Shown here piece after piece: positions 1 to 8,110 of a stretch of DNA of 64,000 bases. The translations under genes were made by a program, and so were the position numbers. Source of the stretch: CAINVV01 sp963663005 (lineage in GTDB: Bacteria; Bacteroidota; Bacteroidia; Bacteroidales; Prolixibacteraceae); the NCBI GenBank assembly GCA_963663005.2, contig CAXXHH010000008.1, positions 186,001-250,000 on the forward strand. Direction: 5' to 3'. Below the pieces are notes generated by a model, which was not told the origin of the DNA, did not search any database, and was given only the letters and a program-made list of their open reading frames with translations. Each line of letters starts with the position of its first letter. Within the stretch, counting starts at the first letter, position 1.

Positions 1-133
1 CTTTGTCAAAGAAGGATACGATGCAGATTTTTGCCTGCTCGACAATGATTTAAACCTTACGGAAGTCTTTTCACGAGGAACCTTGATGATGAAAGATTCC
101 ACTGTAATCAAACGAGGCAAGTACGAAATTTGA
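1..133 (+). CDS. iadA: C-terminal end of isoaspartyl dipeptidase-like amidohydrolase (partial)
   Basis: The window opens inside a reading frame that ends with TGA at 131-133, giving 43 visible residues. The tail has the pattern GYDADFCLLD, then EVFSRGTLMMKD and KRGKYE, which matches the end of beta-aspartyl dipeptidases and related amidohydrolases, where a small C-terminal beta sandwich closes the protein. Such enzymes cleave isoaspartyl dipeptides left by protein turnover. The next gene starts only 13 bases later, so this is probably the first visible member of a four-gene operon ending with the DctA-type transporter. The catalytic domain lies outside the window, so another amidohydrolase such as a dihydroorotase-like protein is possible. 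Confidence 0.55.
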   Translation, partial: FVKEGYDADFCLLDNDLNLTEVFSRGTLMMKDSTVIKRGKYEI

Positions 134-146
134 TCCTTATTCAACT

Positions 147-1049
147 ATGTTACAAACGACAAGGCTTTATATCATCCTGACATTCACATTATTATTTTCG
201 GGAAACCTTACTTCTTCCGGACAATCTGCCAAAAAAGAAATTCTGTTTAAACACGGCTTTGGCATGGTTAATTATGCGGAATATGAACCGTTTAAGGAAA
301 AACCAATCGACATTTTTTATTATATTCCTGAAGAAGGCGACATAAAAACGATGCCCGTCCTATTAGCGATGCATGGCGCCGCCCGGGATGCAAAGGAATT
401 GATCCAAGCCATGTCGGCAGAGGCAAAAGCAAAAAAGGTTATGGTGTTTGCACCACGCTTCGATCTGAAATTATACCCGATAAGTGATTACCAGGAGGTG
501 GGAATTATGACTGCCGACAAACAGCTGAAAAAGGAGAGTGAGCGTACCACGGCTCTAGTCGACAAAATTTTCGAATTCATTCTCGCTCATTCAGAATCCA
601 ATGCACAAAAATTTGATATTTACGGTCATTCAGCCGGAGGACAGTTTGTGCACCGTTTTATGCTTTTTTGCGACAGTCGGTATGTAAATCGTGCAATGGC
701 CGGAAGTCCAGGGTTTTACACGCTTCCCGATACGACGATCAGCTATCCCTACGGACTGAAATCCACCCCTTTCGCCAATGAAAAAGCGATTCGTGCCTTC
801 CTGGCAAAGAATATTACGCTTCACCTGGGAACCAAAGATACTCTCAGGGAAACCTTTCTGAAGACGACACCGGAAGCCGAGAAACAAGGCAGAAACAGAT
901 ACGAACGCGGCGAATATTTCTATCGGTATCTTCAGCAGATCGCGGCAGAAAACAAATGGAAATTTAACTGGACTAAAGTCGTTACACCAGATGTGCCCCA
1001 CGACTCCCGACTAATGGGGAAAATTGGTCTGAATTATTTGTACAAATAA
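147..1049 (+). CDS. Secreted alpha/beta hydrolase (esterase/depolymerase-like)
   Basis: A 300-residue protein with an N-terminal signal peptide (about residues 1-26, hydrophobic core IILTFTLLF). The alpha/beta hydrolase fold is indicated by a VLLAMHGAARD strand-turn near residue 73 and the nucleophile elbow GHSAGG near residue 160; a late PHDSR supplies a candidate catalytic His. It resembles the PHB-depolymerase/feruloyl-esterase-like branch of serine hydrolases. It lies 13 bases after the dipeptidase tail and 11 bases before an M14 carboxypeptidase, so it is very likely co-transcribed in a peptide or ester utilisation operon. The substrate cannot be inferred from sequence. Confidence 0.8.
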   Translation: MLQTTRLYIILTFTLLFSGNLTSSGQSAKKEILFKHGFGMVNYAEYEPFKEKPIDIFYYIPEEGDIKTMPVLLAMHGAARDAKELIQAMSAEAKAKKVMVFAPRFDLKLYPISDYQEVGIMTADKQLKKESERTTALVDKIFEFILAHSESNAQKFDIYGHSAGGQFVHRFMLFCDSRYVNRAMAGSPGFYTLPDTTISYPYGLKSTPFANEKAIRAFLAKNITLHLGTKDTLRETFLKTTPEAEKQGRNRYERGEYFYRYLQQIAAENKWKFNWTKVVTPDVPHDSRLMGKIGLNYLYK

Positions 1050-1060
1050 AAACTACCGGA

Positions 1061-2635
1061 ATGACTAAATATTTTATTGCACTACTGTTTTTGCTTCTTT
1101 ACTCAGGGTTGTCTGCTCAGAAACAACCCGATAAAATGACTGTAAAATTCTTCCCGGATCCTTCATTTGCGATACCGACACCCGGCAATCAGAAGCCATT
1201 CGATCAGGGATTATGTACCTATGGGGAAATGATGACCTTTCTTCGGTCGCAGGTAAACGCTCATTCGGATAAAGTCCGGATGGAAATAGTGGGTAAAACA
1301 CCTGGTGGTAAAGAGATTCCAATTCTATATTTTGGAAACGGGGCGAATCCTAAAAAAATGAAGGTGTGGATGCAAGGGGGCATTCATGGTAATGAGCCCG
1401 GTGGCACCGAAGGACTTTTCATGTTAATTAATCACTTACTGAATACGCCGGGAGGCTCACTCCTGCTGGCGAAGATTGATTTAGCCATTCTGCCTGTAGC
1501 CAATTTGGACGGCTACATCGCCCAGAAACGCACTTCGGCGGATGGTTTTGATTTAAACCGCGACCAATCCAAATTTGCCGATCGGGTCAGTCCCATTATT
1601 AAAAGAACTTTTATTGGTTGGAATGCGGAAGCATCCTTTGATTTTCATGAATATACTCCGATCCGAAAAGAGTATGATGAAATATTAAAAGCTCCTGCCG
1701 CGGGTTATTATGATGTTCTTTTTCTGCCTTCAGGAAACCTGAATGCCCCGAAGTGTATCCGCAAAATGTCTACCGACCTGTTTGAGGCAAACGCCGAAAA
1801 AGCCCTTGACCAGGCGGGATACTCTCATAATTTCTACTTCACAGCCAAAGTTGAACCGGACGGCGTAGTACTTGCAAAAGGAGGGAATAGTCCACGGTCA
1901 AGCTCCTCATCCTATGCACTTTCCAATTCTATTTCCATTTTGGTAGAGATTCGCGGCATAGGTTTGGGTCGTACTTCCTTTGCCAGACGCACAAACAGCA
2001 GCTTTATTGTAGCTAAAAGTTTTCTCGAGACAGCGGCAACGAATCTCAAAGCCGTTAAAAAGACAGTCCAACTTGCAATCAAGCAAACGCTGAGGCGAGA
2101 GAATGAAGTGATCGTCACGGCCGATGAAACGCTGGTAAATTATCCGGTAAAATTCATCGATGTTAAGTCGAATGAGATAGTTACGAAGGATATGAAAACC
2201 TACGACGGACTGCTGGCTGTTCCAACTCTTACCAGGAAACGTCCGGTGGCCTATATCCTGACGCCCGATTGCAAAGCCGAAGTTGAAATCCTGCGCATTT
2301 TGGGAATCAAAATCCAGGTAAGTGAAAATGATATTACACTTCCGGTTACGGGATATACCGTGGCCAGTTATAAAAGTGAACCCGAAGAATGGGAAGGGAT
2401 CCATCCTGTGACGGTTCAGACCAAATTGGCTCCGGTAACCAGGGCATTTCCGGCTGGCAGCTTCATCGTCCGGCTGGATCAAAAAAATGCCAATTATATT
2501 GGTACACTGATTGAACCCGAATCCGAAAACAGTTTTGTATATTCGGCATTGACTATAACAGCCCCCGGAAAGGAACTTCCTTACTACAGGATGGAAAAAG
2601 GGAAATTGCCGCAAGTGGTACAAAAAAACGATTGA
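1061..2635 (+). CDS. Secreted M14-family zinc carboxypeptidase
   Basis: A 524-residue exported protein (signal peptide about 1-19). The peptidase M14 zinc site is visible as the HxxE pair in GGIHGNEPGG, followed by DLNRDQSKF (substrate-binding Asn-Arg region) and the third zinc ligand in FDFHEY. VEIRGIG carries the likely catalytic Glu. A C-terminal extension of about 180 residues after the catalytic domain resembles the beta-rich additions of Bacteroidota M14 proteins. These enzymes remove C-terminal residues from peptides in the periplasm or outside the cell. It sits between the serine hydrolase and dctA with gaps of 11 and 14 bases, which fits a peptide-scavenging operon. Confidence 0.9.
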   Translation: MTKYFIALLFLLLYSGLSAQKQPDKMTVKFFPDPSFAIPTPGNQKPFDQGLCTYGEMMTFLRSQVNAHSDKVRMEIVGKTPGGKEIPILYFGNGANPKKMKVWMQGGIHGNEPGGTEGLFMLINHLLNTPGGSLLLAKIDLAILPVANLDGYIAQKRTSADGFDLNRDQSKFADRVSPIIKRTFIGWNAEASFDFHEYTPIRKEYDEILKAPAAGYYDVLFLPSGNLNAPKCIRKMSTDLFEANAEKALDQAGYSHNFYFTAKVEPDGVVLAKGGNSPRSSSSSYALSNSISILVEIRGIGLGRTSFARRTNSSFIVAKSFLETAATNLKAVKKTVQLAIKQTLRRENEVIVTADETLVNYPVKFIDVKSNEIVTKDMKTYDGLLAVPTLTRKRPVAYILTPDCKAEVEILRILGIKIQVSENDITLPVTGYTVASYKSEPEEWEGIHPVTVQTKLAPVTRAFPAGSFIVRLDQKNANYIGTLIEPESENSFVYSALTITAPGKELPYYRMEKGKLPQVVQKND

Positions 2636-2649
2636 ACTGACTTTCACTG

Positions 2650-3897
2650 ATGAGAAAAATATACAAGGGTCTCTATTTTCAGGTTATTGTTGCGATCATT
2701 CTGGGGGTAATTCTGGGCGTTTACCAGCCTGCATTTGCCGAATCCTTAAAACCATTGGGGGACGGTTTCATCAAGCTGGTCAAGATGATGATCGCTCCCA
2801 TCATCTTTGCAACCATCGTAACCGGGATTGCTGGAATGCAGGATACGAAAAAAGTTGGAAGGGTGGGTCTGAAAGCAATCGTCTATTTCGAAGTAATTTC
2901 GACTATCGCACTCATTATCGGCCTAGTAGTGGTGAACTTATTTCAGCCCGGTTCGGGGATGCATATCGATCCCGCCTCGTTAGATCAGGCCGCTGTAGCA
3001 AAATATGTTAAGGCACCATCCGGCGGACATGGGGTGGTAGACTTTTTCATGAATATCATCCCGGAGAATATCGTCAGCGCATTGTCCGAAGGGAATATTC
3101 TTCAGGTCTTGTTCTTTTCAGTACTGTTTGGATTTGCACTTTCCAAAGTTGGTGAAAAGGCAACGCCAATTTTACGTGGAATTAAATCGCTGGAAGCCGG
3201 ACTATTCGGCATCATAAAAATTATCATGAAAGTTGCCCCCATCGGCGCTTTCGGAGCCATGAGTTTCACCATCGGCAAGTACGGATTAGGTTCGCTGGCC
3301 TCGCTGGGTCAACTTATGCTTTCCTTCTACACCACCTGTATCTTATTCGTTTTTATTGTGCTGGGCACGGTTATGAAATTAACCGGATATAGTCTTTTCC
3401 GTTTGCTCGGTGTGATTAAAGAGGAAATTTTGATCGTATTGGGGACATCCTCTTCCGAGGCAGCCCTACCGGGACTGATGGAGAAAATGGAAAAAATTGG
3501 CTGCTCCCGATCTGTCGTCGGACTGGTTGTGCCAACCGGCTATTCCTTTAATCTGGACGGAACCTCTATCTACCTGACGATGGCTGCCGTTTTCCTGGCT
3601 CAGGCTACCGGCACTCCGCTGGATTTATCTCATCAGGTGACTTTGCTGCTCGTTTTACTGATCACCTCCAAAGGCGCCGCAGGAGTAACAGGAAGCGGCT
3701 TTATCACCCTTGCGGCCGTGCTGCCAATCGTTGGCACGGTACCTGTTGCCGCTCTTGCCCTCATCCTCGGCATCGACCGATTCATGAGCGAAGCACGCGC
3801 AATCACCAATCTGATAGGCAATTCCGTCGCAACCGTCGTCGTTGCCAAATGGGAAAACGAAATTGACACCGATTTATCGAAACGAACAATCGGGTAA
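2650..3897 (+). CDS. dctA: C4-dicarboxylate/cation symporter, DctA type
   Basis: A 415-residue inner-membrane protein of the dicarboxylate/amino acid:cation symporter family. The family hallmarks are strong: KMMIAPIIFATIV in an early helix, the re-entrant serine-rich loop GTSSSEAALPGLMEKM, then PTGYSFNLDGTSIYLTMAAV, SKGAAGVTGSGFI and ILGIDRFMSEARAITNLIGN. These segments match DctA more closely than GltP. It would import succinate, fumarate, malate or aspartate with protons or sodium. It is the last gene of the operon with the isoaspartyl dipeptidase and M14 peptidase, so uptake of aspartate released from peptides is a reasonable inference. Confidence 0.85.
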   Translation: MRKIYKGLYFQVIVAIILGVILGVYQPAFAESLKPLGDGFIKLVKMMIAPIIFATIVTGIAGMQDTKKVGRVGLKAIVYFEVISTIALIIGLVVVNLFQPGSGMHIDPASLDQAAVAKYVKAPSGGHGVVDFFMNIIPENIVSALSEGNILQVLFFSVLFGFALSKVGEKATPILRGIKSLEAGLFGIIKIIMKVAPIGAFGAMSFTIGKYGLGSLASLGQLMLSFYTTCILFVFIVLGTVMKLTGYSLFRLLGVIKEEILIVLGTSSSEAALPGLMEKMEKIGCSRSVVGLVVPTGYSFNLDGTSIYLTMAAVFLAQATGTPLDLSHQVTLLLVLLITSKGAAGVTGSGFITLAAVLPIVGTVPVAALALILGIDRFMSEARAITNLIGNSVATVVVAKWENEIDTDLSKRTIG

Positions 3898-4048
3898 ATT
3901 TGTTATATTGTAGAAACGCAATAACTTCATCCTACAGTTTCAGCCAGGAAATACCCTTGCTCATTTTCGCCGTTTCAAAACGATCGGATGGGTTTTGGCT
4001 TCGCTGATCTTCGATACTAATTGGCCGTAAAAAACAAATTACATTCAA

Positions 4049-4975
4049 ATGAGACACAAAAGCTATTTGATTTTCGCAGTTGCTACACTGATTCTGATGA
4101 ATCTAAGTTTGGGCGGTTTTTCTCAAGATGCGATCAAAGAAAAACCTCAGGGGCACATAAAGCTGACCCTCAATGCCTATTCGTTCAACGATGCACTCCT
4201 GGCAAAACCGGCTCCCGGGAAACCCGCATTTACGTTGTTGGACCTGCTGGACTGGTGTGCCGTTCAGAACATCGAGGCAATCGACCTGACGGGCTATTAT
4301 TTCCCGGGCTACCCCGAAGTCCCTTCAGATGAATATATCTACGAAGTCAAACGGAAAGCCTATAAATTGGGCGTTGAAATCAGCGGAACAGGCATCCGCA
4401 ATAACTTTGCCTCACCCGACCCGGCAGTCAGGAAGGCAGATGTCGAACTTGCGAAAAAATGGATCATCGTGGCCGCGAAGTTGGGAGCCCCTGTAATCCG
4501 GCTTTTTGCCGGAGCTGTCCCGGCCGGTTATGAAAACAAATGGGATGAAGTTGCAGGCTGGATGATCGAATGTTTCAAAGAGTGCGCCGCATTCGGTGAA
4601 AAGCATGGCGTCATCATCGGTATTCAGAACCACGGAGATATGCTCTGGACGGCCGATCAGTGCATCAAAGTTTATAAGGCAGTCAATTCAAAATGGGCAG
4701 GCATCATTCTGGACACGGGTAATTTTAAGGTTCCAGACCCATACACCGATATTGAAACAATCATTCCCTATACGGTAAACTGGCAGGTAAAGACAAGTGT
4801 ATTTGGGAATGCCAGCAGTGTTAAGACTGACATTCCCAGATTGATGAAGATCATTAAAAGGAGCGGCTACCGCGGTTACATTCCGATCGAAACACTGAAG
4901 ATGAAAGATCAGCCTTACGATCCGTTCGTTCTCGTTCCTGCCTTCCTCAAAGAGCTGAAAGCAAGTATTAATTAA
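4049..4975 (+). CDS. Exported sugar phosphate isomerase/epimerase-like TIM-barrel protein
   Basis: A 308-residue protein with a signal peptide (about 1-26, ending GGFSQ) and an AP endonuclease 2/xylose isomerase-like TIM barrel. Metal-site positions are suggested by Glu/His/Asp in GIQNHGD, the strand ILDTGN and the final PIETLK, where the terminal strand Glu normally binds the metal. Despite the family name, an exported copy cannot act on cytoplasmic sugar phosphates; exported members in Bacteroidota often accompany oxidoreductases of glycoside breakdown. The 3-prime end overlaps the convergent T9SS gene by 8 bases. A 151-base gap separates it from dctA, so it may have its own promoter. Confidence 0.75.
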   Translation: MRHKSYLIFAVATLILMNLSLGGFSQDAIKEKPQGHIKLTLNAYSFNDALLAKPAPGKPAFTLLDLLDWCAVQNIEAIDLTGYYFPGYPEVPSDEYIYEVKRKAYKLGVEISGTGIRNNFASPDPAVRKADVELAKKWIIVAAKLGAPVIRLFAGAVPAGYENKWDEVAGWMIECFKECAAFGEKHGVIIGIQNHGDMLWTADQCIKVYKAVNSKWAGIILDTGNFKVPDPYTDIETIIPYTVNWQVKTSVFGNASSVKTDIPRLMKIIKRSGYRGYIPIETLKMKDQPYDPFVLVPAFLKELKASIN

Positions 4976-7760
4976 GCGCCACTTTCACCGTTTTTGTCAC
5001 ATTTCCAACCGTGACGTATAACACGTAGATACCACGTGGAAAACTTTGAACGTCGATCTGCTGAAGTTCATTTTCAGTAAACTGGCTGGTATAAACCTGC
5101 GCCCCGTTGATATTTGAAAGTTTTACGGATACAATTTGATTACCTGAGCCGGGTACGTTGAGATACAACGTGGTCTTAACCGGATTTGGATAGCAGGAAA
5201 GTATCAAATCCGCTGGTTCATCCACTTTCGCACTAACGTCAGAAAGTACCGCACTTTTTGTGGCTGAACTCAGCGTGGTAAAATAGTCACTTACGCTTAG
5301 GCTAGTTCCTCCATTCTTGCAAGTTGTTTTGATTCTGTAATAATATTTAGTATTAGGAATCAGTTCATTCCGTTCGTAAGAAGTTGAAGGAATAGTCAGT
5401 TTCCTGGAAAGCCAGGAGGTCGATGTCGCACTCAAAATTTCAAGGGTAGCGGCAGTAATCTCTGCAGGAAGGGTATAATTTACGACTACAGATGTCGCAC
5501 CTAGTTTGCTGATCGATAATCCGGTGGCTGGAACACAATTCGCTACTACTGGTGGGGTTGCCGTTGTAGTGGCAGCCGTCGTTGCAAATTCACCAACTGA
5601 TGAATAAAGTACAGCGCCTCCGTTGGCACATACCGTTTTGATCCGGTATTTGTATTTTGTGGCTGGAACCAAATCGCCGCGTTCCGTAACCGTGGATGGA
5701 ATGGTGATGGCTTTAGTCATCCAAACCGTAGCATCGGTTATTGAGGTGGAAGCCAGAACAACTTCAAGTGTGGCGCTGCTGATGCCAGAAGGAAGTACGT
5801 ACACAACTTTCACTGCATTTGCTCCTGCAGTGGCTGAGAGTCCGGTGGCTGCGGTGCAGGTTGGCGTGGCGGCCGTTGTGGTGAAATCACCAACTGATGA
5901 ATAAAGTACAGCTCCTCCGTTAGCACATACCGTCTTGATCCGGTATTTGTATTTCGTGGATGGAAGCAAATCTCCACGCTCCGTAACCGTGGATGGAACT
6001 GTGATGGCTTTGGTCATCCAAACTGTGGCATCGGTTATTGAGGCGGAGGCTAGAACAACTTCAAGCGTGGCGCTGCTGATTCCCGAAGGAAGCACGTACA
6101 CAACTTTCACTGCATTCGCTCCAGCAGTTGCTGAAAGTCCGGTGGCTGCGGTGCAGGTTGGCGTTGTTGCTGCTGTCGTGGCAAATTCACCTATTGATGA
6201 ATAGAGTACAGCTCCTCCGTTGGTACATACCGTTTTGATCCGGTATTTGTATTTCGTGGATGGAAGCAAATCGCCGCGCTCCGTAACCGTGGATGGAATG
6301 GTGATGGCCTTTGTCATCCAAACTGTGGCATCGGTTATTGAGGTTGAAGCCAAAACAACTTCAAGCGTGGCGCTGCTGATTCCAGAAGGAAGAGTATAGC
6401 CAATCTTTACCGTATTAGCTGCCGCAGTTGCTGAGAGTCCGGTAGCTGCGGTGCAGGTTGGCGTGGCGGCCGTCGTGGTGAAATCGCCAACTGATGAATA
6501 AAGTACAGCGCCTCCGTTGGCACATACCGTCTTGATCCGGTATTTGTATTTCGTGGATGGAAGCAAATCTCCGCGCTCCGTAACCGTGGATGGAATGGTG
6601 ATGGCTTTAGTCATCCAAACTGTGGCATCGGTTATTGAGGTCGAAGCCAATACAACTTCAAGTGTGGCGCTGCTGATTCCCGAAGGAAGCACGTGCACAA
6701 CTTTTACTGAATTCGCTCCAGCGGTTGCTGAGAGTCCGGTGGCTGCAGTGCAGGTTGGCGTGGCGGCTGTGGTGGTGAAATCACCTACTGATGAATAAAG
6801 TACAGCGCCTCCGTTGGCACATACCGTTTTGATCCGGTATTTGTATTTTGTGGCTGGAACCAAATCGCCGCGTTCCGTAACCGTGGATGGAATGGTGATG
6901 GCTTTAGTCATCCAAACCGTAGCATCGGTTATTGAGGTGGAAGCCAGAACAACTTCAAGTGTGGCGCTGCTGATGCCAGAAGGAAGTACGTACACAACTT
7001 TCACTGCATTTGCTCCTGCAGTGGCTGAGAGTCCGGTGGCTGCGGTGCAGGTTGGCGTGGCGGCCGTTGTGGTGAAATCACCAACTGATGAATAAAGTAC
7101 AGCTCCTCCGTTAGCACATACCGTCTTGATCCGGTATTTGTATTTCGTGGATGGAAGCAAATCTCCACGCTCCGTAACCGTGGATGGAACTGTGATGGCT
7201 TTGGTCATCCAAACTGTGGCATCGGTTATTGAGGCGGAGGCTAGAACAACTTCAAGCGTGGCGCTGCTGATTCCCGAAGGAAGCACGTACACAACTTTCA
7301 CTGCATTCGCTCCAGCAGTTGCTGAAAGTCCGGTGGCTGCGGTGCAGGTTGGCGTTGTTGCTGCTGTCGTGGCAAATTCACCTATTGATGAATAGAGTAC
7401 AGCTCCTCCGTTGGTACATACCGTTTTGATCCGGTATTTGTATTTCGTGGATGGAAGCAAATCGCCGCGCTCCGTTGCCGTGGATGGAACTGTGATGGCT
7501 TTGGTCATCCAAACCGTAGCATCGGTTATTGAAGCGGAAGCTAAAACAACTTCAAGCGTGGCGCTGCTGATTCCCGAAGGAAGTACGTACACAACTTTTA
7601 CTGTATTCGCTCCAGCGGTTGCTGAGAGTCCGGTGGCAGCTGTGCAGGTCTCGGCAGCCTGTGCCTTTTGACCAGTGAATAAGATTACTGCTAAAAATAA
7701 CAAGATTGTTCGATACGCTAATGCCGAAAAATTAAGGGAAATTCTACCGTTAGCTGACAT
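4968..7760 (-). CDS. T9SS-secreted protein with eight fibronectin III-like repeats
   Basis: A 930-residue protein: signal peptide to about residue 35 (ends QKAQA), eight repeats of about 99 residues, and a C-terminal type IX secretion sorting domain beginning near CYPNPVKTTLYLNV and ending TKTVKVALN. Each repeat starts with a CTAATGLSAT-like segment and contains KYKYRIKTVC.NGG, resembling a fibronectin type III or Ig-like strand pattern with one Cys pair. Seven repeats are nearly identical; the eighth (NCVPATGLSISK) has diverged. No catalytic domain is present, so a surface adhesin or spacer role is likely. At DNA level 5596-6284 recurs as 6787-7475, so copy number may vary between strains or be misassembled. 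Confidence 0.85.
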   Translation of the reverse strand: MSANGRISLNFSALAYRTILLFLAVILFTGQKAQAAETCTAATGLSATAGANTVKVVYVLPSGISSATLEVVLASASITDATVWMTKAITVPSTATERGDLLPSTKYKYRIKTVCTNGGAVLYSSIGEFATTAATTPTCTAATGLSATAGANAVKVVYVLPSGISSATLEVVLASASITDATVWMTKAITVPSTVTERGDLLPSTKYKYRIKTVCANGGAVLYSSVGDFTTTAATPTCTAATGLSATAGANAVKVVYVLPSGISSATLEVVLASTSITDATVWMTKAITIPSTVTERGDLVPATKYKYRIKTVCANGGAVLYSSVGDFTTTAATPTCTAATGLSATAGANSVKVVHVLPSGISSATLEVVLASTSITDATVWMTKAITIPSTVTERGDLLPSTKYKYRIKTVCANGGAVLYSSVGDFTTTAATPTCTAATGLSATAAANTVKIGYTLPSGISSATLEVVLASTSITDATVWMTKAITIPSTVTERGDLLPSTKYKYRIKTVCTNGGAVLYSSIGEFATTAATTPTCTAATGLSATAGANAVKVVYVLPSGISSATLEVVLASASITDATVWMTKAITVPSTVTERGDLLPSTKYKYRIKTVCANGGAVLYSSVGDFTTTAATPTCTAATGLSATAGANAVKVVYVLPSGISSATLEVVLASTSITDATVWMTKAITIPSTVTERGDLVPATKYKYRIKTVCANGGAVLYSSVGEFATTAATTTATPPVVANCVPATGLSISKLGATSVVVNYTLPAEITAATLEILSATSTSWLSRKLTIPSTSYERNELIPNTKYYYRIKTTCKNGGTSLSVSDYFTTLSSATKSAVLSDVSAKVDEPADLILSCYPNPVKTTLYLNVPGSGNQIVSVKLSNINGAQVYTSQFTENELQQIDVQSFPRGIYVLYVTVGNVTKTVKVALN
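5596..6284. repeat. 689-bp internal repeat block, copy A
   Basis: Read base by base, this stretch is identical to 6787-7475, an offset of exactly 1191 bases (four repeat units). The match starts at ACTGATGAATAAAG and stops at CGCGCTCCGT, where the copies diverge to AACC and TGCC. It lies inside the T9SS repeat protein and shows recent segmental duplication or gene conversion, because other units differ at many synonymous sites. Confidence 0.9.
6787..7475. repeat. 689-bp internal repeat block, copy B
   Basis: Second copy of the block at 5596-6284, in the same orientation and frame, within the FN3-like repeat region of the T9SS cargo protein. Confidence 0.9.
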
Positions 7761-8110
7761 AGTTTTTTGTATTAAATGTTACACACTTTTTTTCTTCAGG
7801 ATATTTGGGAAACCCTTCGAATACATCTTTCTCGAATCCCAACTGTCAATTCAAAAATTGAACCATAATGGTCGAAAAATTGTATTTTCTTCATCTTTTA
7901 TTTTACATAACGAATTAAAAATAAAAGAGTTGTGAATTTAAAAACTTTTATTCAATCGTTTGCGGTTCGAATAGAAATATTCGACAATTTAGAATGAATA
8001 TAAGCTAATGTGAAGTGTTGGGGCGTGCCATCCCCTCTGACGGAAATACATCACAGATCAAGCTTTAATTTGATCCAATATTTATATGTCTCATTTTTAA
8101 TGGGTTCTAT
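7761..8110. other. 350-base gap between the T9SS protein gene and metG
   Basis: AT-rich and without a credible gene; a short plus-strand frame crossing it (7675-7935) has no start context or recognisable product. It should hold the promoter of the T9SS gene and the end of the metG transcript, both on the minus strand. I see a 7-bp inverted repeat TCGAATA/TATTCGA at 7967-7984 and a weaker GATCAA/TTGATC pair at 8056-8075 just beyond the metG stop, which could help termination. No TAnnTTTG box was found upstream of the T9SS start. Confidence 0.5.

Noticed and set aside
1907..2647. 246-codon minus-strand open frame
   Set aside because: Lies wholly opposite the M14 carboxypeptidase gene, has no recognisable domain and no neighbour logic.
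3895..3902. TAAATTTG as a promoter of the isomerase at 4049
   Set aside because: It overlaps the dctA stop codon and would give a 140-base leader with no supporting -33 element; likely chance in AT-rich sequence.
5623..7671. Series of 86-93-codon plus-strand frames at about 300-base steps
   Set aside because: They are antisense shadows of the FN3-like repeats of the minus-strand T9SS protein; their regularity only reflects the repeats.
4968..7760. Regularly spaced repeats as a possible CRISPR array
   Set aside because: Units are about 297 bases, coding and contiguous, with no short repeat-spacer structure.
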